The position numbers and the translations under genes were made by a program. Of a stretch of DNA of 64,000 nucleotides, positions 47,085 through 59,995 are shown in pieces (the stretch's first letter is position 1; each line of letters opens with the position of its first letter). The DNA is from Epiperipatus broadwayi (Eukaryota > Onychophora > Udeonychophora > Euonychophora > Peripatidae), in contig JAQFVV010006231.1 of NCBI GenBank assembly GCA_028023455.1, positions 1,631,478-1,695,477 of the forward strand, written 5' to 3'. The notes beneath the pieces are model-generated. The model was not told where the DNA came from. It worked only from the letters and a program-made list of their open reading frames with translations, and searched no databases.

Positions 47085-47200
47085 AGTGATAGAGCAAAAG
47101 CACAGGGGCCAAATTCTCCATACAGTAGTGCCACTCAGTGCAAGCCAGACTAATCAATGGATGCAGAAAAGAATGGTGATCATATAATATTTAATGATAG
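47085..47200. repeat. Interspersed repeat shared with 58690-58760
   Basis: CTCCATACAGTAGTGCCAC ... AATCAATGGATGC is common to both places. In addition ATGATAGAGCAAAAG-like sequence flanks it on both sides here (about 47085 and 47193), perhaps a target duplication. Confidence 0.6.
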
Positions 47201-47364
47201 AGCAAAAGACAGAGTAGCTAGGGGTTCATCATTCAATTTTTGGCTGAAAAATGTTAAAAAAAAATCTCACTTTGGTTAATTGAATGAAACTGTTCTTAGT
47301 CTGATTTTTTAAAACTTGATTGTCACTTGACTTCAAACAACAGATTGTTTAATGAAAATTTAAT

Positions 47365-47475
47365 GTCTTGCATTGGTGGTCGAGAGGTCAGCGCGACTGC
47401 CTTACAAGCAGTTGCCCGGATTGCGGGTTCGCATCCGGCCGATGCTATGACACTTGAGAAAAAGATAGGAAAAGA
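47365..47475 (+). repeat. tRNA-derived SINE, family A, copy 4
   Basis: The clearest tRNA-like copy: TGGTCGAGAGGTCAGCGCG (A box and D arm), anticodon stem ACTGC/GCAGT around loop CTTACAA (anticodon UAC if read as a tRNA), B-box-like GCGGGTTCGCATCC, GATGCTATGACACTTGAG, then A-rich sequence. The T-stem has lost a base, so it is not a normal tRNA gene. Confidence 0.85.
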
Positions 47476-50400
47476 AAAAAAAAAATTAAACAATTAAATA
47501 AATTATTTGAAATGTTAAAGATATTAGAAAGTAGGATAATAATAATTTGAATAAAGCAATATGTCAGGACTTCATGAGTTCATCTTCATTCAATTCATCT
47601 TAATTATACCCTTTGTTCTTAATTTTTGTGCTTTGTAATATGAAAAACCACTTATATTCTTTGCATTTGGTTCCAAGTTTCTCATGGATATCTAAAAATA
47701 TGAGTAATATATGTGTTTAATGTAAATATATGCAAACCTGTTATAGAATTTAATTTTAAAATGCATATATTAAGATATAATAAACAAACAAACAAACAGA
47801 AAAAAAGGAATTCTACACCTATGAAAAAAGAAAAACAGTATACCAATAAATCAGTAGAGAGAGGGGGGGGGAGAGGGGGGGAGAGGGAGAGAACAATTGT
47901 ATGAAAGAATGTGAGATGAGGACCTTGATTATATGGGAGATTGTTTATGATGATATTGGGTGCTTGCTTAAAATTTATAATTCATGAATTTTTTATCTAT
48001 ATATATTTTTCATTTAATGTTTTTTTCAAAACAAAACATATGGTGAATCTGCAATATAAGGAGGGTATTTTATTTTAATTTTTTTCTTAGCCAGAATCGA
48101 GTCTGGAACTTTTCTTTACCATTAAGCTTTTATTTTAAAACTGAGCTTATAAATAAGTAATGATGAATTTCATTTACAAAGTATTTTTGACAATTTGATA
48201 CTTGAATAGATTGGACATAGGTGAAGAGTGATAAAGATAGAGAAATTGAATATAGTTAGAAGATTTTTTTTTTAAACATATCTGCCATAAGGACTCCTGC
48301 ACATAAATATTTAAGTCTTTTTGTGCTTGATCGCCTTGGTTATATTGTTAATAGCAACAGATAGATATTTATTTTATTTTCCCTTAAAATTAAAACAATA
48401 GCTATTTGTTTAAATATAATTTATTCAACTCCCAGTGTCGAAATTTAATAATTAAACCTTTTCAACCTTTATAGCTGATTGTAGTAGATAGATAAATTAT
48501 AGTTTTCAGAATTTTAATGTAGGTCACACTTTCATACAAAATAGATATGCGTAAGAGGAAAATGCATTTATACGCTTTAAAGTATCTACATGATTAAGTT
48601 GTTAAACAAGTTTTTTGCCTATACTGTATCAGGTGTGACCTACATTGTAATATCAGTGATGATAATAAATACAAAAACAGAAGGAAAAAAAATCTTAATT
48701 TTCATCACCTAGTTATTTTAAATTCAAATGTCAAATTTAATATACTGCGTAAATAAATTAAATAGAAATAAAAAATATAATTTTCAACTATTATCAACCT
48801 TTTACAGGATAATGACCAAGTTCAATCGAGTTTCGGGAAAAAATATTTTGTTTTAAGTCCTATATAACATTTTACTAGTAATTTCAATGTGACTCCAGTT
48901 GTTAAATGACTATATGAGACAATGACAAACAAATATAAAAATTGTGTGCTAATATAAATATAAGCACAGTCTATGTTTTAAGGTAGGATGAAGAGATTAA
49001 ATTATATTATTAATAATATAATAAAATAAATTTGTAAATAAATTTAAACAGTAAACAAAGTGTTGCTATCTATACAATACTATAGAATAGTAAAATTAAT
49101 ATTTATTTAAATTTTCAACAGAATTAGATTTAAAGATAGTAGAAAAAATGCCATTCTCCAAAAAAGTATTCGAACCCGGGATTTTGGGTTAATGGTAGTC
49201 TACCTGTAATAAAACAAACATTTTTATTTAAATAACTTATTTTGTAAATATACTTTTTTGTATTTTAATATCTCACATGGTTGGATAATCTTTTTTTGTT
49301 ATTATTTGCCAATTTTTACTTATTTAATGCATGTATATTTGTTTGTGTTATTTACAGTCAATACATTAATTCTTATACTCAAGAAAAATGGATTTATTTA
49401 TTATTATTTTAACTGTTCTAAAATATTATTTAGTTATGCTTATGAGAAATAGTAAAACATTTTACTGCGCAAGAGGAAAAAAAAAGGTTTTAAATCAACT
49501 GAAATTATTCATGTATTCACACACACAGCCATAAAGATACAAGTTAAATGTATAGATATATATTATGCGACATCTTATTCAGTTTTATAAAATATATTAT
49601 TTTATAAACTGCAATTTGTAAGTAGGCATTAAATAAATTAATTCAAAATATATATTTTTATTTCAATTGTTAGCTATTTCAATGACAATATTCTGATTTA
49701 TTCTATTATTCCTAATAATGGGGTAGAGGGAGTACATTTTTCATTTTTATAGTTTGTTATATAATGCTGAAAAGAGGGTGGGGGATATTACATAATTACT
49801 TTGATTCTTTCATTTAAATGTTAAAAATTTCATCACAATTTGAACTGAGTTATATAGTTTTATTTTTTTATAAAAGATTTGAATACTAAGAAATAACTTT
49901 TCATTCACTATATTATTATAACTGTTAAAGAATTTAATAATAAATGAATATTTTTTAAAAAAAATTGGATAGAAATGAAAATATAAATTTTATTATTTAC
50001 TTTTGGATATTTTCTTTTTGATATTCATATATTTATCAAAAGAGTAATAATATTATTATTATCATTTAATCTTTTATGTTTGATTCCTAATTTTTATTTT
50101 CCCTTGTCATTTCATTGATTTTTCTTGAGTTCGTAACCTTTTTTTTTTTTGGAATTCATTTTTTTTTGGGGGGGGGGTTGCTTCCTTTCTACAAAAAATT
50201 ATTAATAATAATAAATTTTATTATAATTCAATTGTTGAAAAAGACTTGGCTATTTAGGATAGTATTAAAAAAATGACATTTTTGAAATTATCATTTGTAC
50301 AATATATGTACACTACTGGAATATATAAAAAAAATAGATTTGATTTTCAAAAATTAAAATCTAATAAAGCAAACCAAACATTGCCACGTATGCTTAGCTA

Positions 50401-51184
50401 ACCCTTTAATAGTTTTCAACCAAGGTAAAATTTAAAAAAAAAGCATCTTAATTTGATCTATTCTTTGAAATTATTGCTTAACCTGCCAATTGGGTGCTCG
50501 TACATCATAGGACGTTTTGAGAAACTAAGCAATACATTGTTATTTAACTACAGATTCAGCACTTATATCTTTATAACATGCTTTTCTCCAATAGTCATAG
50601 TTCAATTATGTTTAATCCAGTTCAGCGATAATCATCTGACTGATTCAAATTCTACTTGTTTTATCAACTTCTGATTTAGCATAGGACTATGCTTCTTTCT
50701 CAAGCATACATATATCACATATAATTCTGGAATCATTAAAGAGTGCCATAAATAAACCGTCTAGCAAATGGATATATTACTGGTTGATGAAGAAATATAA
50801 CATTGGCCATTGACACACATATAAAAACTCATTCTAAAAATGAATCATTAATGTATATTAATTCAAGATATCTATATGCATTAATCAGATATTATTTCTG
50901 TTTATTCAAACTGACTTAAAGCATACACCATTTTTTATTTTTAATAATAATTTTCAATTAAATAAATATAAATTAATAAAGAATTTAGGGAAACTAAAAA
51001 TTGACTACATACCAGTTATTTATTGATCTATGCTTAGACATTTAACCATGATTTATAATTTCATTTAATATTTTCAATTTTTTTAAATGATGAAAATGTT
51101 TTTCAATTATATTAAAGTGTTAGAATATTTTCTTTGAACTTTTTTGCACAAATATAATGTGATTATTTCAGTGATGTAAAAAGA
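47476..51184. other. AT-rich spacer with purine and homopolymer runs
   Basis: AT-rich throughout. A polypurine GAGAGGGGGG-type stretch lies at about 47858-47895 and a T/G homopolymer pair at about 50140-50180. One tRNA-like B box on minus is listed separately. No coding signal beyond chance open frames. Confidence 0.4.
49155..49205 (-). repeat. Degenerate tRNA-like remnant
   Basis: On minus, CCCGGGTTCGAATAC is close to a B box/T-arm, preceded by GGTAGACTACCATTAACC, which resembles an anticodon arm. Probably an old SINE head or tRNA pseudogene. Confidence 0.35.
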
Positions 51185-53045
51185 TAATGTTTATTTTCAA
51201 CTATTATCCAACCAACTACAAAGTTATGTTCTCTCCAAATAAATCTTCTCTGATCTCTACCCTCTCTTCTTCACATTATTTCAGCACATTTCCTTATTTT
51301 ATCCATCCATATCACATATGGTCTCTTTGTATGTTTTTTACAATCACTTGGAATCCATCCAATTTAAGATTTTGAGTGTCCATTTATTATCATTTTTTCT
51401 AACAATATGACCACAGCAACTCCACTTCAGTCTTTTAATTTTTTTTAATGATGTCAGTAACACCTGTTGATTCTCTTATTCATGTACTTCATTTTCAGTC
51501 TCTTTTTGTTACTCCTAACATGTATTTCTTTATTCTTTATTGAGTAGTCTGAAGTTTCTGTATTGCTTTTCAGATATATGTCTAAGTCAAACACATAGGC
51601 ATATTTCCTTTTAATATGCAGTTATTTCTACGAAAGAACTCCAAATGATTTTAATTCTATCATTAATTTCATCATTATGAATCCAATGAACATTATTTTA
51701 ATCTTTTTAGCATTTACCTTTAGTCCTACTTTCCTATTTTTTTCTGATAACTCTTCCAACATTTCTTGAACAACTAAAGCATTATTTGCAAAAACAATTA
51801 CATCATGTGCAAAATCTTGATGATTTAAATAATCTCCAATTACTTTTATTCCCTTAGTTTTCCATTTTAATCCACAAAATACTTTTTGCAAAACTGCTGT
51901 AAAGAGTTTTGGAGATTGGAATCACCCAATCATACACTCTTCTCAATGTTAATCTTTCTAGCATCATTATGTAATCTAATTGTTGCTATTGCATTTATAT
52001 ATACATTCTTCAGAATATGACAATATCCTGAATCTATATTTTTGATGATCCAATGTTTTAATCATCGAAGAAATGCTTATAGAATCAAATACCTTTTCAT
52101 AATCTATAAATCCAAAACATAATAGCAATTCATATTTATTTATCTTTTCTATAACTTTTCTCAATGTTAGACATGATACATTGTACTAAAACCACTTTTA
52201 AATCCAACATGCTTTTTGGTTGGTTAAAATTCAAAGTTCACTTTAGACAAGTTGTAATTATCTTGGTAAAAGTTTTGTATAAAACTGATAAAAGACTTAT
52301 AGGTCTGTAATTTCTAATATCTTATTTTATCACTTTTTTTAAATATTAATACTGCATTCTTCCAATACATCTTTATCATTTAGACATTTGATATATAACT
52401 TTGCCAAAAAAATTTCTATTTCTTCACATACTTCTTTTAAGATATTGATTATAATTCCATAATTACCTGGAGCTTTTCCCTTTTTCATAAATTTAGTCAC
52501 ATTTCTCACTTCTTCATTTAAAATCCTTGGCGGTTCAGAAGATATAATCATTGTAGGAGATTCTTTTCTCTGTTCTTTACTCTTCTATACATTTCACGAT
52601 GCCATCTCTTTTTTTAATAATAATTTCTTTTTTGTTGCTGTTATTGCAGAAATAAATTTCCTGTCATCTGAGATATTGTTTTACACTCTTAAACTTTTAT
52701 TCTTTTCTATAGATTTCCTTACCAACTCACAATTATATTTTCTTATTTCATTACCACCCCCCCCCATCCCCAGCATCATTTTACAAAATTCTAGATATTC
52801 AATTCTTCTTAATGCATTATTTTTATATACTTTAATGTTCCTTCTTTTCTTCATAAATTGTCGTCTCAGTAGAAATTTTATTTGTCAATTGTTACTTTTT
52901 TGCACTAGCTGTCTTATCTTACTATTGATTTCATTCAAATCTGAATCATGTTCAAAATCTGTTAATATTTAAAAATGATCTGCAAGTTCTAATTTAAATT
53001 CATTGGAATGTTTCTTGGAGATTAGGAATATCAACTGTGGATTCT
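51185..53045 (-). pseudogene. Degenerate RTE-type LINE copy 3
   Basis: Read 53045 to 51185. The linker block (KIRQLVQKSNN; FMKKRRNIKVYK; NEIRKYNCELVRKSIEKNK) spans about 52960-52690. The RT start EEVRNVTKFMKKGKAPGNYG lies at about 52480-52540, and ILKEVCEEIEIFLAKLYIKC follows. Motif A GFIDYEKVFDSIS is at about 52095, and the catalytic region FAHDVIVFANN (FADD changed to FAHD) at about 51790-51820. C-terminal NKWTLKILNW is at about 51385. Multiple frameshifts and stops. It aligns with copies 1 and 2 and retains more 5' sequence than either, but I see no endonuclease motifs. Confidence 0.8.
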
Positions 53046-56000
53046 GATAAAGTAGATTAAATTCAAATTCAGCCTCTCTCAATTATTCAATAAACAATTT
53101 TGTTTTGAATTTAAATGTTGTATGTTAGATTTTCATATAATTAAAAACCCTATCAATGTATGATATTTTCTACACTTCTATATACACAAGCAATGAAATT
53201 TAAAATTTAAGAAATATAAATATCATATGTATTTCAATTTCACCCATAATTATTTATTTTTAAAAAATAACTAATAAACAAATTAAATGAATACCAAAAA
53301 TGGACATTCTATAATAAATAATTCCAACCAAACACTATTTTATGAATTGAAAGTTGAAGAAAGTTAATCTATTCTCATACTTAGTTAGGTGAACAATTAT
53401 AGGAGAAGATGGAAGAAAGAAGTGCAATGCAATCAGGAGAATAAGTTTATTTATTTATTTTTTTAAAAGGTGTCTCTTTAAAAATATTTGATATATCAGT
53501 TTAAATGGCAGACATTTATTATTATATATTTAAAAGAAGAATGTTTATATAAAAAAAAATTATGCTGTAATAAGAGGAAAACGGAAAAATAATAATTACA
53601 ATTTGAGCAAATATTAATCAGTCCAAAACAAAGCAAAAAGTCTTTTTTTTTTTAAAACTGGTAATGATTAAATTGATTTTTAATTTGATAAAAAAAAAAT
53701 TTGCTAGGAGATGCAGTTATGATTTAGTGGATAATATGAATAAATAATTAATGAAATTAATTACGGGAAAGGGCAATGTAATCTTAATTTATTAATAATT
53801 ATTGCTGTCATTTATTATTAAATTAGTCATCATATTTTTCTTCTTCGTTTTCTTTTACCTGATTGCCTTCACTTATCTGGGTTAATACTGGGCTCAGTCG
53901 ATTTGAGCCTCTCTCTGCACAATGACAATAAGTGTTTGTAAAATCATATTTTTATTCTTTAATTATAGGAACAATACTTTCGGACTTTTAGCCTTTATTT
54001 TTTCTTCTTCCCTTTTTAACTTTAAATTTCTTTTCGTTTTAACTTTGTTTTCTAAAATTTTTCTTAGAAAAGCAATAAAATGACGAGGAATTCACATAAT
54101 TATATATAATTAAAAATGCTTCAATGCACTTCAAACATGAAGATATATTCCTGTATATACAGCATATATCACAAGTTCAACATCATAAGAAATATATATA
54201 CACAATGCCGGAGGGAGGGTCATCAATGCGCTTATGCAAAACAGTAGTTGGCGACCCCCCCCCTCAAAAAAAAGAAAAATTCGACATGATTTTATATATA
54301 TTAATGGTTTATTAAAGATAAGGATGAAAAAAATTACTGTTACATAATTATACATTTACTTTCCAAGCTTTTAAGGAGTTGAACCTAGATACATATCATC
54401 AATATTTAGAGTATAGCATATGTCATTCTCTATAATGCTCAATTCACTGATCAGAATGATTAATAAATTTTGTAAAAGAGACCAATCACTATATCAAATT
54501 ATATTCAACTACTGAACTTATTGCAACTCATATGTATTTTTCTAACATTATTTGGTGCTGCTACAATGGCATCACATAGCAATGTGATGTGAAATATGGA
54601 TCATGTAAACCCAGCATAAGAAGACATAACTGAGAATATTGTAAGAGAAAAACCATAGGAAATTATAATTGACAAATTACATTTCAAGAAGTGATTATTT
54701 ATTTTAATATGTTTATATTTCCTTATTTTGTAGAAATAATTGCACTATTTTGGCACCCTTCTTGTATTGATGCCCTCATGTCTTGTTTACCTTCTTATCA
54801 TTTTCTACTAGCCCTGTATGTATACATATATATATATATATATGGCAAAACTAAGGTGTTTATTAACAGAGTTTTTTTAATATGATCACCATTATTTGCA
54901 ATATATAAAACTTGATATTTTATCCAATCAATAAATATCAAATAAGTGATCTCAGCCACAATAATTCCACATATCTCAAAAATGTACCACAAAATCTTTT
55001 TACTTAATTATATATATCATTTATGACCTTATATTATCAGTGATGACATTTTTTGGGATTACTAATGTCTTGAACAGCTCTGATCTACCTTACGTTTTAT
55101 GATCTATTTGCCAGATAACAATCTCATGGACAAAGCAATGAAGAAATTAATCCATTAGAAATTAAATGCACACTTGTATTACTGAACTTTATTAAGAGGT
55201 CTTTTAGCAAGCAAAGCAATACAAAAAGTAATCCATAGGAAATTAACTGATATGTTAAATAAAAGAAATAAATACAAGAAATTTATAAGAAATTAAAGGA
55301 AAGAATATATTTGTCCAAATATATAATATGTAACCCATAAAAAAATAAAAAAAATCACAAAATAACTGAAGGTAATAAATATTTGAAATGCATTATTTCA
55401 AAGACCACATATTTAAATATGAAACTAATGGCAGTTTTCATTTTTAAAAATATAGCATTTTCATGATTAATTTAGCTAATTTTTTTTCTAGAAATAATTT
55501 CAATGATGCTCTTGATCTTTTACTGTGCTATTTGAAAAAATGATTTCCCCCCCCCCCCTCCTCACTTGTTATTCCAATGATGAATTGAAAAAAATCATCA
55601 TTCCTTTAAAAAAATCAGTTCTTCACTTTGAAATTAAGAAGAAAATATTTATTTTTAATTGTTAATATAAAAATTACATCTGTCATATTTAGTACCATCA
55701 TTCATATTAGTATGAATCACTTTTTTATTATTTTGTATTTTTTTTTAGACAAATACATTTAATTTTTTATGAATTAATTTCTTTTTTCCCTTCTCTCAAG
55801 CACTATCCATATGGCAGATTCCTTACTTAAGATAAATCCTATACTATAACTGTACCCAACAAGCAGGGATAACAATCACGCTAGTAACTTTTACTCTCAT
55901 ATATATATTGCTTATAATTTTTACCCTTCTTGAAGATCCATTGCATTGCTTATCATGAATTGATTCTCTTTTCTTAAGCTTTGTAACAAATCTGACATTA

Positions 56001-58689
56001 TAGTATTATTTTGGATGCAGTCTGTAAAATTTTGAAAACTTTTTTAATTTTGATTATACACAGAATTTTTATATATTTTTTTTCTTTGTTCAAAATTCTT
56101 TGGTCTGTAAAAATATATTCATAACTAATAAAACTGAGTGGGAACTTGTGGCCTATATATTTGTGTTTTTATAAGCTTCTTATGAATGTAAAAATACACA
56201 TGCATAACATTTTTTTTATAACTATTAATAATAGGACAGTACAATTACAATTAATAAAATAAAAATATTCTTTGAATAATCATTTCAAATTATTTTGAGT
56301 TTAATTTAATTATGTTTACAAATTATGTGTTGAATATAGTGTTGTTTTTCTGATTATTAATTCTAGAAGATTCTGTTAAACATGTCTTTGCTCATCACTC
56401 ATTATGAATTCAATTGATTATAATTGAATAATAGTAGAATTGCAATAAATTTCTCACAACGTCACTGAAACTCACCAAATATAGCCATTTTACTATATAC
56501 AAAATCTGCTATGTAATTTAGTGCTGCAGCAGTGAGCTAAAAATTACTGGATATATTTTTTAATTGTTTATGGAGAAAAAATCTCTCATGATCAAAATGA
56601 ATGGACCTGTTGTGTCCAAAGTGCCATGCTTCCTGAGCAACTGAACTATATAATTTCTTTTTAATGACTGATTCATGCATAAAAAAAACTTTCAAAGAGA
56701 CTTGAAAATATAAACCAGAAAATGTTTAAAAGATTTTATTATATAGCAGTCAATATACTTTATTGTAATTAATTATAGTAATAAGTATTGTACAATATAT
56801 AAATTTTATATAATAAGTATTATATTTACAGTAAAGTCATAATATATGCTTTATCAATATATACTTTTTGAAAGATGTATACTTTATCATTATATATTTT
56901 TTTAGTTATATGTTATCCCCCCCCCCCCAAAAAAAGAACCAAAAGAAAAAAAATGTAAATAGATAAAAATAAAACATTAAAATTCTTAAATTTAATAAAT
57001 TTTATGATACCAGCAGCAGCCATTTTTTCTCTATCTGAATATCGTACACAATTACATTTATTATTTCTTCAGGTTAAATTGAAAGTGCATAATTTTATTC
57101 CTTACTTTGATGTAATACAATATTTATGTAATAAAATATTTTCTAAGCGTAAAACTAAAAGTTTTACAAAATTTAATAAAATTTATAAAGTATTTTTCTT
57201 AACCAATAAAATGAAAGTATAAAAATTATTGATTTAGTAGGATCAGAAAATAACTATAGAGCATTCTTGTATTGCATCAGAAAGCTTAAAGTGTTTAACC
57301 AAAGTAAATTTGGAAGCAAATACAAACTTAAAAGCATCAAAACAAGTAAAAAGACCAGATTGCTATTAATATTTTCATAAAAAGAGAAAAAGTTTTTTGA
57401 GGAAAAAGGATATCTAAATCATATTTATTTGTAATGAAAGTCTGATGCTTCACTTTTCATTTTGTTTAAAAAAATAAAGTTATCATATAGTAAATCTTTT
57501 ATTATTATTATTTTTTGAGTGAATATAAATGAGTGAACTTATCTAGTAAGTATGATATGAATATATATATATAATGTTCAGAATTAATTCTTTAAATAGT
57601 AGGTGCTGTTATAGTAAATGAGATACACTACCAGTAAGCATTTGACAATAAAATAGTATTGAATGTTATATATATTGATATTGTGATTTTTTTGTATTAC
57701 AATATTTATTATTTAAATGTTTAGTACAAAGTTTAAAATGAAACAGAATTTCTTTATCTGAAAAATAACTCACCATAAATAATTGGATTGATTAATTTTC
57801 ACACTTCTTGCTGTATTTGTTCAAGATAATCTTCTTTAAAAATAAAGAGAACCAAGTAATAAAATGGAATATGTCTTTTATCATAATAGCATTTATTAGT
57901 TAAATGATTGTATTGACTGTAAATATATAGTAAATGTGCACCCTCGATTTACTATTAACTTTTTTTAAATTTTTATACTATAATCTTTATTTATGCATAC
58001 TATGCACATAAAAAACATTTATATGCATGTCTAATACTGCATTTCAATAAATAATACTATTGTAATCAAAATTTTATTATTAACAAAACATGAACTATTA
58101 TATGCAACTTGCAAATAACAAAATATGTTGATATCATGGCTTCATTCTCTATATAAATTTTAAATAAAATCGTTTATATTTTTAACAAAAATCATATTAA
58201 AGTAATTTATAAAATAACCAGTTGCTGTTTTTGTCTATATATATTCACCCACTTCACCCACCCCATTTAGTATCAATTAAATAAGAAAAGGGGCGCAAAT
58301 TGTAAAGTTATTTATATCTAGTTACAATGTCTTTTTAATTAGGTTTTTCAAAAGTAAATGTTAGGTAAAATGCAACCAGAAATATTTTTTTGTTAATCAA
58401 AACATTTTTTTTTTTTGTAATATAGTATATATGTAAAATATTTTTAAAATGTGTAATGTAAATAAAAAATTATAATAGCCTATTGCAAGACAAAGTCTTC
58501 TTCATTCTTCCTCTACAAGGAAACTGTATCAATACTCACAAGTTTAGTCATATGTCAGAGTTGTAATCTTGTGAGTTTTCCATTGTTTTACCACCTAAAA
58601 ACTATAAGTTGTTTGAAACTTGGATTTAACTTTAGATTATGGTTGTAACAGATGGATGCATTATTCATAAAAGAAAATTGTACTTTATA
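53046..58689. other. Long AT-rich stretch, no gene recognised
   Basis: AT-rich, with A/T and C homopolymers (C runs at about 54255, 55547 and 56916) and TA runs. The open frames (for example 57004-57222) show no family motif and have AT-driven composition. I see nothing I can annotate as coding or as a named repeat. Confidence 0.4.
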
Positions 58690-58990
58690 TACTAAACAAA
58701 GGCAAAACTCTCCATACAGTAGTGCCACCCTGTGCCAGTAATCAATGGATGCCAGAAGGCTTGTGCATAAAATCCCTATCTAGTGCCTACTCATCCAATA
58801 TCCTTAGACTAGTTTCTGGCTTGTGGCCATCATCAGTGAAAAGCCTTGGATCTGAGAGCACTGCACCTAGATCTTAGGAACTAATGCAACCCTCCAGCAG
58901 CCACCTTTTAATTCTACTTTACTACAAAACCATGAGAATGAAATTGAAAACACAATATTTTCAATCTAATCTCAATAGCTTATTGAAACA
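58690..58990. repeat. Interspersed repeat, unnamed
   Basis: Contains the CTCCATACAGTAGTGCCAC ... AATCAATGGATGC core also present at 47120-47165. It continues with GC-richer sequence (TTTCTGGCTTGTGGCCATC, GCACTGCACCTAGATC). The shared part shows it is repetitive; its full extent is unknown. Confidence 0.55.
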
Positions 58991-59798
58991 GTAAGGTCTG
59001 CTTTGCAGATCTTCGTTTCACCTTTTCTCACCTACTTCCTACCCTCATACCTTAGTTTGAACCCCAATCTATCGTAGTGTGTCTGCAATACACTTATATA
59101 CCGAAAATCCCACCTAATTTTAAACCACGAGCACAATGCTCGTATTATATATATAACTTATTCCCAAATAAAATAAAATATTATGAATTATGTATTTGTT
59201 CACATAATTTACATTTATTAAAAAGTAAGTTATATAAGTCGTAATTGCGCACACACTATGATATCCATTTTAAAACATATCAAAATTATAAATTGTTAGT
59301 TATTTTGTTTGGATCTATTTACAAATATATTACCGTCGTAATATATTTTGATTTAAAATAAAATTCATTTAGTAAATATTCGTTTAGTAGATAGATTCAA
59401 ATATTACAATTTAAAATAAAATAATTTTCGTTTTATTTAATAAAAATCATCCCAAATATTTCTTTAAAATAAATGAGGGACAATAGTTTAATTATATAAG
59501 TTTATCTAAAAACAGCAGCTGTCCACTTAAGTTTTCTTTAATTAGTAGCAGTAATTTTAATTAAATCTAGTTTGTAATTCGAATGTCGACGGGGAAGTTA
59601 ACAAAAGAAATTAATTAATGTTGAATTCCTTTAGACATTCGGATAGATTTAATTACAGCAGATAAGTCCAATAATTTTGTACGCTCCAGGACAAGTCTAT
59701 TGTTAAATTTTACTATAAAAAGGATGTTTTTCTTTTGTTCTCCATTCTAAGCTTCTAAAGAATTCTGAGTTGTTCTAAAATTCTAATAATTTGCTAAC
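58991..59798. other. Spacer, AT-rich, partly repeat-like
   Basis: The part to about 59145 is moderately GC-rich, with a short inverted pair CGAGCA...TGCTCG at about 59128-59142. The rest is AT-rich. No coding signal. Confidence 0.35.
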
Positions 59799-59995
59799 CT
59801 TGACATGTCCGAGTAGAGGCGTTTACGATGGTTATGTCCCCTCGGAATAGCCAGCGGCTGCTCCATACCATCAGAAATTATCACACGGATCCCGGAACTG
59901 CTGCTGCCGCTGCCAAAATATGAACATTCCAGATTTTGCTGCTGAATTATAAAACCTGCCGAACATCTACCTGCAAATGCTTCTCCAGAGGTAAC
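59799..59995 (-). CDS. Candidate internal exon of an unrecognised host gene
   Basis: A 197-nt stretch of about 50% GC in very AT-rich surroundings, open in one minus frame for 65 codons plus 2 nt. It is bounded by a plausible acceptor (TTGGGTTAATTTAG before GTTACC) and donor (TCAAG then GTTAGC). In-frame stops lie immediately outside both boundaries. The peptide starts VTSGEAFAGRCSAGF. It has a Gly/Ser-rich middle (SYFGSGSSSSGIRVIISDG) and ends MEQPLAIPRGHNHRKRLYSD then MSR. I do not recognise the family. No transposon motif is present, and the balanced residue use differs from chance frames nearby. Partner exons were not found, so introns would be long. Confidence 0.5.

Noticed and set aside
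47365-47450. A functional tRNA gene (anticodon UAC)
   Set aside because: The acceptor and T stems do not pair properly, the same sequence recurs with A-rich tails at three other sites, and one copy has a target duplication. It is a SINE.
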